37,572 nt of DNA from Candidatus Pacearchaeota archaeon (GCA_023139205.1 JAGLOA010000007.1:1-37572), one strand, 5' to 3'; positions 8,447 through 16,441 are shown, counted from the stretch's first letter. The notes: generated by a model not told the origin, from the letters alone. Translations and numbers: made by a program.

Positions 8447-9613
8447 CTATAAACCTAATTCAAAATTTAACTTAATTCCTTTAAGATTTCTCTGTAATTT
8501 TCCTTCAGAATTTGTTCTCAAAAGACCCATTTTCTTTAGCTTGGCAGAATAAGTACTTATTGTTGCAACGGATTTTTTTAATTCTCTTGCTATTTGACTT
8601 GTATTTTTTGTGCCATTAGCAAGAATAAGAAGATTTAGAGAAATTTTACTCTTTAAGATATGTCCAAATTTTATCGCCTCTTGTTTATTTGAAATATTTA
8701 TAATAGAATCCTCAAATAATTTATTTTTAGTTAGATAAACTTTTTTATGTTTCTGGAGATATTTAAATAATGATTTTGCAAGTGTCTCCATTAAATTATC
8801 CTTCCCTAAAATTGTTATTTCTCCATCCTCTAAATAATTTAATAATTTAAGGTACTCCTCTTTTTTATTTGGAGCATTTATCAATATATCTCTTATTTCC
8901 TCTAAGTTCATCTCCCATTCTGGAACCCTTTCCTGATATACCACATAAGGAACTGTTTCCATAAGTAATATGGAAGGAACATTTTTTATCATTCCTTCTT
9001 CCACCATTATTTTCCTTGTAAAAAGGTATAAATTTTTTCGATAATAATCTGAAAAAAGAATATCCATTTCTCTGTTCACATCTTCAGGGTATAATTTATG
9101 AAAAAAATTTGAGAAAAATAAGTCTAATGCCATTTGAAAAATATGTGAGGATTTTCTAAATTCAATAAAATCTTTAACAGGCAGTCTTGCTAAAATTGAA
9201 AAATATTGTTGAAATAAATTTTCTTCTTCATAAGAAACAAGCCTCTTCCATAATTCTGAAGATTTGTAAATTATTAAATTAGATTCATTGAATCCTATCG
9301 CATGAGTCATATTTTTTACTTCAAGCATTTTTTCATTAATATAAGAATCCCAGTCTTTAGTATTGTTTAAGCAATACCTCTTAAAATAAGGATTCGCTAA
9401 AGTGTTCATATCCCACATTATTAGAAAAACTTTGGAATTTTTGTCTTTTGCAAAGTTATATAATTCTTTTAAGGTTGCTATTACATCATAATTCGGAGTT
9501 ATATACGTAAATGAACAAAAAAGATTCATAACAGAATCTCCTTTTAAATACTTACATCTATCCTCAAAATTTTTTTTATCTTTTCTGATTATTTGTGTTT
9601 TTATTCTTTCCAT
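8447..9613 (-). CDS. HUP-fold (TyrRS/TrpRS-like, degenerate) domain fused to a C-terminal winged HTH
   Basis: N-terminal NLFCSFTYITPNYDVIATLKELYNFAKDKNSKVFLIMWDMN...MTHAIGFNESNLIIYKSSE resembles class I aaRS core layout without HIGH/KMSKS. C-terminal LLILANGTKNTSQIARELKKSVATISTYSAKLKKMGLL is an ArsR/MarR-like HTH. Confidence 0.6.
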   Translation of the reverse strand: MERIKTQIIRKDKKNFEDRCKYLKGDSVMNLFCSFTYITPNYDVIATLKELYNFAKDKNSKVFLIMWDMNTLANPYFKRYCLNNTKDWDSYINEKMLEVKNMTHAIGFNESNLIIYKSSELWKRLVSYEEENLFQQYFSILARLPVKDFIEFRKSSHIFQMALDLFFSNFFHKLYPEDVNREMDILFSDYYRKNLYLFTRKIMVEEGMIKNVPSILLMETVPYVVYQERVPEWEMNLEEIRDILINAPNKKEEYLKLLNYLEDGEITILGKDNLMETLAKSLFKYLQKHKKVYLTKNKLFEDSIINISNKQEAIKFGHILKSKISLNLLILANGTKNTSQIARELKKSVATISTYSAKLKKMGLLRTNSEGKLQRNLKGIKLNFELGL

Positions 9614-10110
9614 TATAATTTCTTTTTTAGTTCTTGATCTAATAAGATAAGGAACTCAATTTGTGCTTCTCGATATTCTTTTATTCCTGAATCAAAAGGT
9701 TTTGAGTTTTCAATAAATTTTATTGCTTCCTTAATATTCATAGAATGTTGCTCTCCCCAAAAATCTTCCTCTGCATCCTCGTTCTCTACAAAACAATCAA
9801 TATCTCCTGCGAAAAAATGCATTTCGTCACCTTTAAATTTATCAAATCTAATTTTTTGTTTATCTGTCTTAGCCCAATTATCATTCCAAATTATTTTTAC
9901 AGTCCCGAGTTTTTTTAAATTTTTAATATTGGCTCCAGTTTCTTCCTTTGTTTCTCTTGTCATTCCTTCTTCAATGGTCTCTGATTCATCAATGCCTCCT
10001 CCGGGAAATATCAAAAAACCTTTCCCACTATCTTTAACAAGCAGTTTACCATCTATTAAAAAATATCCTTCACAATTTCTTCTAAATGGTAAGTCATTTC
10101 TATTTTTCAT
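9613..10110 (-). CDS. NUDIX hydrolase
   Basis: FPGGGIDESETIEEGMTRETKEETGANI. MKNRNDLPFRRN is the likely start, overlapping the amidinotransferase stop; the track ORF extends to 10191. Confidence 0.88.
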   Translation of the reverse strand: MKNRNDLPFRRNCEGYFLIDGKLLVKDSGKGFLIFPGGGIDESETIEEGMTRETKEETGANIKNLKKLGTVKIIWNDNWAKTDKQKIRFDKFKGDEMHFFAGDIDCFVENEDAEEDFWGEQHSMNIKEAIKFIENSKPFDSGIKEYREAQIEFLILLDQELKKKL

Positions 10111-10111
10111 T

Positions 10112-11200
10112 TTATGTAAAATAATTTTCCATACATTCTTTTCTCCGAACATCAACAGTTGAGCAATGTATCCCTCCACCAAACAATTCACTATGTCTTA
10201 GTCGAAAAGGAATCGGTTCAAACCCTGCTTTTTCTAATGCTTTTATTGTTAATAAAGCATTGTCTCTTATAAGCATACTCTTTTCGTCTAAAGATAAAAC
10301 ATTCACACTCATTCCAACATCAGTAGCCATTTGAAGATGGTCATCTGGATAATCAAATTTTGTTGCCTTATCCAATATTGGAATCCTGTCCCATTTTAAT
10401 AATTCTGGAGGAAGTTGATTATAATATCCCTCCATTGCCCCTTCATTTACTAATAATTTTCCCGGAGCGATTGGGACCAAATGCCCATCAATATGACTAT
10501 CACATAAACGAATCGGATGAATTTTATATTCTTGTCCAAGATTTCTTTGTAACCAAGTAGCACCAAGTTCATGATTTATTGTTCCAACATTCATAACTAT
10601 GTCTTTGCCAAATTTTAAACAATTTGCAGCGTCAAATACAATATCATAATTAAGAGGTATTTGTCCAGGAGAAGATATTGATTCCCAAATATTATCCTTC
10701 CAAAATGAAAAATCTAACGATTGATTTTCAAGAGAGGGTCTTGGAGCTACACTCCATTCAGCACCATTTCTAAAATAATTCATAAAAATATCTCTTAGTA
10801 AATAAGATTCAAAAAATCTTTTTTTGTTTGTTGGGGGAGATTCAATAATCTTATTTGCAAAACAAAAATACATGTCTCTTGGAGAATCACATCCAGTGGT
10901 ATATGATTCAAAATAAGGAGTTTGTATTTTTTGGATTTCTTCTAATCTTTTTGGTCTTCTAACAACAATTCCTTGGTTTTCCAAAAAAGTTTGCAAATTA
11001 TCTAAATCTTCTTGTCTTTCATCAATATATCTTTGAGCAATTTTGTGAGGTTCATTCCGATCTGCAAATTTTCCATCCCTGTTCTCGTATAAAAACCTAA
11101 AGGATTTGTCAATCCCCTTCATATTAAAATTTACACAAGACCCAACTATAACTTCTTCTAAGGGCGCCCATTCAGTGTACACATTTACTGGTGATTTCAT
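10112..11200 (-). CDS. Amidinotransferase (Arg:Gly / inosamine-phosphate amidinotransferase-like)
   Basis: SPVNVYTEWAPLEEVIVGSC, FDAANCLKFGKDIVMNVGTINHELGATWLQRNL, DSHIDGHLVPIAPGKLLVNE, catalytic Cys GGGIHCSTVDVRR. Confidence 0.9.
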   Translation of the reverse strand: MKSPVNVYTEWAPLEEVIVGSCVNFNMKGIDKSFRFLYENRDGKFADRNEPHKIAQRYIDERQEDLDNLQTFLENQGIVVRRPKRLEEIQKIQTPYFESYTTGCDSPRDMYFCFANKIIESPPTNKKRFFESYLLRDIFMNYFRNGAEWSVAPRPSLENQSLDFSFWKDNIWESISSPGQIPLNYDIVFDAANCLKFGKDIVMNVGTINHELGATWLQRNLGQEYKIHPIRLCDSHIDGHLVPIAPGKLLVNEGAMEGYYNQLPPELLKWDRIPILDKATKFDYPDDHLQMATDVGMSVNVLSLDEKSMLIRDNALLTIKALEKAGFEPIPFRLRHSELFGGGIHCSTVDVRRKECMENYFT

Positions 11201-11206
11201 GCAATG

Positions 11207-11252
11207 GTTTATTTAACTACCCTTTTAAAGTTTATTTAATAGATTATTTAAC
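11207..11252. promoter_or_regulatory. Cluster of three GTTTATTTAA-type motifs upstream of the amidinotransferase gene
   Basis: GTTTATTTAAC at 11207-11217, GTTTATTTAAT at 11230-11240, GATTATTTAAC at 11242-11252; one may be the TATA box. Confidence 0.4.
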
Positions 11253-11527
11253 ACTTTTTTTTAGAATTTAAATGATTTGTTTAATATGAATGCTGTCTAG
11301 AATGGCATAAATTATAATTTGAAAAATAAAAAATTCATATTTTTTTTAGTTAAATTCTTCAAATCAATCTTATATTATACTAAACAATATGCCAAGCAAA
11401 TTCTCTTTGTTTCATAAAAGTTTTTTTGATTTTAAAGATTGTATCTGTTTTTGTTTCAAGATGAATTAACAGATTCAATAATTGATCTTTGACCCATAAA
11501 GATAGGCAATTCAACACATTTCCATCG

Positions 11528-11705
11528 ATAAAATCCTTTTTGGATTTATTCCAACAAACAGAAAAGTCTTAGAAGTTGAAATAACAGATGGAGACAGAAC
11601 TTACAGGAGAAAGATAAGAGCTAATGAAGTAAAGAAAATAAGAGATTATGCAATTAGTGTAGGCTCTTTAGAAGATGAAGAAAACATTGAAATTAGCATA
11701 GAATA
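11528..11705 (+). pseudogene. Orphan 3' fragment homologous to the 354-aa secreted protein gene
   Basis: Encodes FGFIPTNRKVLEVEITDGDRTYRRKIRANEVKKIRDYAISVGSLEDEENIEISIE*, near-identical to the C-terminus at 4384-4553; no 5' part. Confidence 0.85.
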
Positions 11706-11757
11706 AAACAACTTTTTTTATTTTTTTATTTTTTTTTTAAATTTTTGTTGGGGGGGA
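11528..11757 (+). repeat. Right copy of ~225-bp direct repeat
   Basis: See 4378-4601. Confidence 0.85.
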
Positions 11758-11991
11758 AGTGGAGCAGATTCAGTGATTGCGACCTCGTGAGTTTTAAGTT
11801 TTCTTTTCAGGTTGGGGCGAACATTTTGCTTTTTCAAGAAACTTAATTTTTACTAACTAGAAAAAAAGTAAAGTGCGAGTTGGACGGTAGGACGACCAAG
11901 GTATTAGAGAGACGTGTGCTTTTTTGTTTCTTTTTTATAAAAAAAACGGGGAGTTCCTTTTGCCTTCTTTTTTTAAAAGAAGTTTTTAGGA

Positions 11992-12852
11992 TTATTCTAT
12001 TGAAAATTCCCAGTTTCCGTCAGCAGAAACATCTAAAAGATAATTTCCTGAAGTTGATAGCGAAACAGCTTTAGAACCATCAAAAGAACCAACTTCATTT
12101 ACAAGTAAGTCCATGTAATCGCCATCAGCACTATATAGAACCATTGAAAAATGTCCACTACCACTATGACTTATAGAAAATCTTCTCATTCCATTTTTCA
12201 GATAGAAAAAATCTGAAGCCTCTTGTCCATTCCCAGATAAAGTTAGAGGTGTTTCACTTTTCTCGATATTTCTTGGTTGTGTTATATGTGCTTGCCAACT
12301 TCCGTCAGCAGAAACATCTAATAAATATTTACCAGACTTATCTATTGCAACTAATTTAGAGCCATCAAAAGAACCAACTTCATTTACAAGTAAATCTATG
12401 TATTCACCCTCATCATCATAAAGAACCATTGAAAAATGCCCATTTCCATTACTATTTAATTTAAAAATTGAAAGCCCTTGTTCTAATTCAAAATATTCAG
12501 AAGCTTGTTGTCCACTTCCTGAAATTGTAATCGGCTCTGGTTCTACAACTACATAAATACAAGTTTGAGTAACTGCTGGTTTTCCCGAATTAGTTCCGCA
12601 GTTGTTATTATCTTGACAAGTTCTTGTTTGTTTTCCAAACTCACTACATTCAGACCAAGAAATACATTGCCAATCAGGAACACAATCATTAACCTGTGAA
12701 TTTGATTCTTGATTATTTGAAGAAGGATTATTATTAGAAGTTGAATTATTATCCCCGAATAATCCTCCAAGAATTATTAATCCAACAAAAATAAAAAGAA
12801 TTATAGCCCACCAACGTTTATACCAAGGTTTTTCTGCTTTTGTCTTTACCAT
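11992..12852 (-). CDS. Membrane-anchored extracellular protein with TSP1-like Cys motif and two tandem ~80-aa repeats
   Basis: N-terminal TM (WWAIILFIFVGLIILGGLFG), DWQCISWSECSEFGKQTRTCQDNNNC, and two copies of SGxGQxASxxFxLxxGxxxFxxxxxGxGHFSMVLYxxxGxYxDLLVNEVGSFDGSKxVxxxxSGxYLLDVSADGxW. Confidence 0.85.
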   Translation of the reverse strand: MVKTKAEKPWYKRWWAIILFIFVGLIILGGLFGDNNSTSNNNPSSNNQESNSQVNDCVPDWQCISWSECSEFGKQTRTCQDNNNCGTNSGKPAVTQTCIYVVVEPEPITISGSGQQASEYFELEQGLSIFKLNSNGNGHFSMVLYDDEGEYIDLLVNEVGSFDGSKLVAIDKSGKYLLDVSADGSWQAHITQPRNIEKSETPLTLSGNGQEASDFFYLKNGMRRFSISHSGSGHFSMVLYSADGDYMDLLVNEVGSFDGSKAVSLSTSGNYLLDVSADGNWEFSIE

Positions 12853-12958
12853 AATAAAAATATATGTATTAAATCTTTTAAAAGCTTTTGTTTTTCGCTC
12901 ACAATTTGCTAATAGATTGTTGAATTTGCTTCTTAAATTTCTTTGTATATAGATTGCT

Positions 12959-13225
12959 ATGGAATTGCTAAAAGCAATGGGTTTTATAAAAAGAGGTAAA
13001 AATCGTAGAGAAATTTTTATTAATTTGGATAAGCCAATGATGCCCTCAGAATTAGTAATGAAAATTTACAAGAGCAAGAGTAACACCTATTTTAATCTTG
13101 TTTCTCGTGCTTTATCTGAATTGAAAGAAAAGAAGTTAGTTGAAATTGTAAATCCAGAAGACAGAACAGGAAGGATTTACAAGAGAACAAAAGAAGGAGA
13201 AAAAGTCGTAAGGGAATTAATATAA
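12959..13225 (+). CDS. Small winged-helix (MarR/ArsR-like) DNA-binding protein
   Basis: 88 aa; MPSELVMKIYKSKSNTYFNLVSRALSELKEKKLVEIVNPEDRTGRIYKRTKEGEKVV reads as HTH plus wing. Confidence 0.7.
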   Translation: MELLKAMGFIKRGKNRREIFINLDKPMMPSELVMKIYKSKSNTYFNLVSRALSELKEKKLVEIVNPEDRTGRIYKRTKEGEKVVRELI

Positions 13226-13248
13226 ATAGTAAAACTATTCTTTTTTAT

Positions 13249-13944
13249 ATGAATAATCAAAGACAAAAAATAATAACTTGTTTAGGACTTTCTTTATTTT
13301 ATCCACTTATTGATTTATATGATAAACTAGAAAAAACAAATTTTACAGGAAATAGTAAAATTAAAAAATCAATGACTGAATCTGGATACTCTTGTTCAAT
13401 AATTTTGCAAGTAGCCGTAATTATAGAATCTCTAACAAATAGGGTTCGCTATTTGTGTAGAACAAATTACAGGAATAATGAAAGGATAAAAGTGTTAGGA
13501 TTTCTAAGAAAATATTTCAAAAAGGAAAATACATTGATAGAAAAAATTGAAGAAATATTTATCTTAAGGGATTCTATTGTTCATAATCATCTTTGGACAG
13601 TTGGATATAATTTTGATAAAGATTGCGGTGAAACAAAAATTTATCATAGATTAATTTTAATTTATGGAGATAAAAAATTTAATCAGAATGTTTGTAGAAA
13701 AACTAGAACGACAAAAAAATTGGGTTTGAATGTAGTTCCAATTAAAATGAGTAAAAGAGATGTTCAAATCGTTTTCAAAGTTTTAAAAGAATTTTGTGAT
13801 TTATTAGACAACAAAAAGAAAACTGTTGTTAGAAATTTCTCAACTAAGTGGGATGGAAAAGATATTTCTTTAGTGGAATTTTTAGATAAAAATTCTACAA
13901 AACAATTCTCAACGAAGCCGACTATATATCCAAGAAAGAATTAA
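13249..13944 (+). CDS. Putative HEPN-like helical protein
   Basis: 231 aa, mostly helical; EEIFILRDSIVHNHLW contains R-X4-H as in HEPN RNases. Confidence 0.45.
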   Translation: MNNQRQKIITCLGLSLFYPLIDLYDKLEKTNFTGNSKIKKSMTESGYSCSIILQVAVIIESLTNRVRYLCRTNYRNNERIKVLGFLRKYFKKENTLIEKIEEIFILRDSIVHNHLWTVGYNFDKDCGETKIYHRLILIYGDKKFNQNVCRKTRTTKKLGLNVVPIKMSKRDVQIVFKVLKEFCDLLDNKKKTVVRNFSTKWDGKDISLVEFLDKNSTKQFSTKPTIYPRKN

Positions 13945-14046
13945 ACTTTTTTTACTTCACAACCCCATACAGATATAATAAGATGGTGTTTTTCTGGATT
14001 ATTCAAATATATTTCATAGCTTGGTCTTGATATGTCTATTTCAAAA

Positions 14047-14601
14047 TTATTTCTTCTCTCGCCAAAAAAACTTATTCGCAGTTTTCTTATTAATGAAATT
14101 AAATCTATCTGCCTCATCAAGTAAATTTCTCGAAGCAAGTTTATCAAAAGAAATAACTTCTACTTTTTTATTTTTGTTCTTAACATATTTTAACAATGGA
14201 GCAAAATCTCCATCTCCAGAAAATAAAACTGCTTTGTCATATTTATTTTCCCATGCATCATTTAACATATCCAAAGCCAAATTTATATCATCCCCTTTAA
14301 TTGTATAATACTCTTCGTCATCTTTATTAAATCTTTTTTGTCTTTTGCATAAAACAACTTTGCATTTTGTCATCTTCCTTAATCTTGCTAAAAGTTTTTG
14401 TTGCTCCCTAAATCTTCTTGGATTAATTGCCTGTTTTAATGAAGCATTATAATAAAAAATTTCGATTAAATTATTTTTACCAACAATCTTTTTAATAAAA
14501 TTTTCAAAATCAAAATGATAATCTGAATATTTTGGACTTAAACTTTTCATTCCATAAACAAAATTAGCTCCATCAATATAAATAGAAATTCTTTTTTCCA
14601 T
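14047..14601 (-). CDS. NYN domain (PIN-like, LabA/DUF88-type) protein
   Basis: RISIYIDGANFVYGM; DDINLALDMLNDAWENKYDKAVLFSGDGDFAPLLKYVKNKNKKVEVISF. Confidence 0.85.
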   Translation of the reverse strand: MEKRISIYIDGANFVYGMKSLSPKYSDYHFDFENFIKKIVGKNNLIEIFYYNASLKQAINPRRFREQQKLLARLRKMTKCKVVLCKRQKRFNKDDEEYYTIKGDDINLALDMLNDAWENKYDKAVLFSGDGDFAPLLKYVKNKNKKVEVISFDKLASRNLLDEADRFNFINKKTANKFFWREKK

Positions 14602-14611
14602 AATAATAAAT

Positions 14612-14687
14612 CCGGTATTACCAAAGTAATAGCCGGGAACACGCTTGCGGGATGTCCGAAGACTTAAGGTAATCCCTGTTGCCTTAA
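14612..14687. other. Structured intergenic segment (candidate leader RNA or ncRNA)
   Basis: CCGGTATTA-ccaaag-TAATAGCCGG (9 bp, one bulge) and TTAAGGTAA-tccctg-TTGCCTTAA (9 bp incl. one G-T), with a GC-richer segment between them. Confidence 0.45.
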
Positions 14688-14795
14688 AACATAAAATGTA
14701 TGCTATTATTTAAGTCTTTCGTTGAACAAAAATTTATCTTCTACACTAAAAAGAATACTTGTAAAATTTAAATAGTTCTTATAATTAGTTTTTCT

Positions 14796-15338
14796 ATGAA
14801 GAAAGTGAAAAAAGAAAATAAAGAGAAGATTATGGAGATGATTAGAAAGGCAGGGGATCCAGACAATTATAAAATTTCTTGGGATGTAAAAGGAGTCCCC
14901 TATAAGATTCAAGAGAAAGCTAATATAAAAAAAGGAGGGAACTCTAGAGCTAAGGGAGCAAGATTTGAATTAAAAGTTCGAGGGGATTTAGAAAATAAAG
15001 GAAGAATTGTTGATAAATGGACTAATAATGTTGATTTGGAAGCAGGAAAGATAATTATCTCTAGAAAATATAATCCCTTCAAAAAAATGTTGATTGTTGG
15101 AACAGGCTTCCCTGACTTTATTTCAATTAAAAATGTTCATGGGGAGATGTATAGTGTTATTGGAGTTGAAGTTAAAATAAATGGGATTCTTTCGAAAATA
15201 GAAAAAGAAAAATGTGCATGGTATCTAAAGAATAAAATTTTTTCACAAATTTGGATTGCAAAAAAAGGAAAAAAACGCGGGCAAATTGAGTATGATGATT
15301 TTCAAGAAAAGTATGGGGAAAAATACAACAAAACTTAA
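14796..15338 (+). CDS. PD-(D/E)XK nuclease-like protein (Hjc-like or related)
   Basis: NSRAKGARFELKVRGDLENKG, GTGFPDFISIKN, VIGVEVKINGILSKIEKEKCAWYL: E...PD...ExK arrangement. Confidence 0.65.
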   Translation: MKKVKKENKEKIMEMIRKAGDPDNYKISWDVKGVPYKIQEKANIKKGGNSRAKGARFELKVRGDLENKGRIVDKWTNNVDLEAGKIIISRKYNPFKKMLIVGTGFPDFISIKNVHGEMYSVIGVEVKINGILSKIEKEKCAWYLKNKIFSQIWIAKKGKKRGQIEYDDFQEKYGEKYNKT

Positions 15339-15362
15339 AACAAATTAATTCTTAAATTATAT

Positions 15363-15914
15363 ATGGAAAAAATTGTAATTATCTTTTTTCTTTGTATTTT
15401 TATTTTTTCAAATATTTCTGCTTTGTGTGAAGAAAATCAAATTAATATAAATTCTGCTTCAAAAAATGAATTAGAGAATTTGCATGGAATTGGACCTGTA
15501 AAGGCAGAAGCAATAATTAATTCAAGACCTTTTGAATCTGTGGATGATTTAATCAAGGTTTATGGAATTGGTGAAATAACTTTAGAAAAAATAAAGGAAC
15601 AGGGATTAGCTTGTGTTGAGGAGGAAACTGAAGAAATTGTTGCTGAAGAAAAAAGAGAAATTTATGAAAAAGTTGAGGAAAAAGAAAGTGAAAAAGAAAA
15701 AAAGCCAGAGATAATTAAGGAAAAATTAATTGATAAAAAAGAAAATATAGAATTAAAAACAATTAATTTAAACGCACAAACTATAAAAAGCGAAGATAAT
15801 ATAAATAATTCAAATAAAAGCAATTATGCAATGTATGGATTTGTGGGTTTTTGTGTTTTGCTTGGATTTTTGTTTATATTAAAAAAACAAAGAAATTATA
15901 AAACCGAATTTTAA
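15363..15914 (+). CDS. Secreted/anchored helix-hairpin-helix (ComEA-like) protein
   Basis: Signal peptide; ININSASKNELENLHGIGPVKAEAIINSRPFESVDDLIKVYGIGEITLEKIK; acidic/Lys linker; C-terminal TM YGFVGFCVLLGFLFIL. Confidence 0.85.
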   Translation: MEKIVIIFFLCIFIFSNISALCEENQININSASKNELENLHGIGPVKAEAIINSRPFESVDDLIKVYGIGEITLEKIKEQGLACVEEETEEIVAEEKREIYEKVEEKESEKEKKPEIIKEKLIDKKENIELKTINLNAQTIKSEDNINNSNKSNYAMYGFVGFCVLLGFLFILKKQRNYKTEF

Positions 15915-15917
15915 AAA

Positions 15918-16097
15918 ATGGAAAAAAATTATAAAAAATCTTTAGAAAAAAAAGCTAAAGAATTAAAGCCTTTTAGTAGTGGAACAATGGTTGACAAATC
16001 ACGTGCATATATAGAAGATAAAACAGAATTTATAAATTATGAGATTAATAATTCTAATACTTTTTTTAAAGAGGACAAAGGAATAGAACTATGGTAG
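15918..16097 (+). CDS. Small hypothetical protein (59 aa), overlaps the next start
   Basis: MEKNYKKSLEKKAKELKPFSSGTMVDKSRAYIEDKTEFINYEINNSNTFFKEDKGIELW; below the ORF-track length cut-off; overlaps the ATG at 16091. Confidence 0.45.
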   Translation: MEKNYKKSLEKKAKELKPFSSGTMVDKSRAYIEDKTEFINYEINNSNTFFKEDKGIELW

Positions 16098-16441
16098 AAA
16101 AAGGTTATAAAGAATTAAATGAAGCAAAAGAGTATTTTGAAAATATACCTAGAAGGAATATAAAAGTGAGAACATTTGGAGTTGGATATCCTGAAAAGAC
16201 AATTAAGTATGTAGAGTACCAAGATGTTGAAAAATTAAAGAACTTATATGAAAGAGCTATATCTAAATTAATAGAAGAAAAATCAATCCAACCTGACAAA
16301 AATAAAAAAAGTTTAAATCAATTAATAAGAGAGTGGAATGAAACAGAGTGTGAAAAATTATGGGAAAGAGACATTAAATCTAAAAAGAAAGAAGTCTCTG
16401 TTTATGATCAAATGGCTATTTATGAACCTAAAAAGAACTAG
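16091..16441 (+). CDS. Hypothetical protein
   Basis: 116 aa ORF in a same-strand array; charged helical composition. Confidence 0.6.
   Translation: MVEKGYKELNEAKEYFENIPRRNIKVRTFGVGYPEKTIKYVEYQDVEKLKNLYERAISKLIEEKSIQPDKNKKSLNQLIREWNETECEKLWERDIKSKKKEVSVYDQMAIYEPKKN

Noticed and set aside
11880-12074. 64-aa plus-strand ORF overlapping the end of the TSP1-like protein gene
   Set aside because: Mostly poly-T derived Phe/Leu and antisense to a supported CDS.
14640-14690. Possible tRNA in the GC-rich intergenic block
   Set aside because: No GTTCRANNC T-loop or cloverleaf arms could be drawn; treated as a generic structured element.
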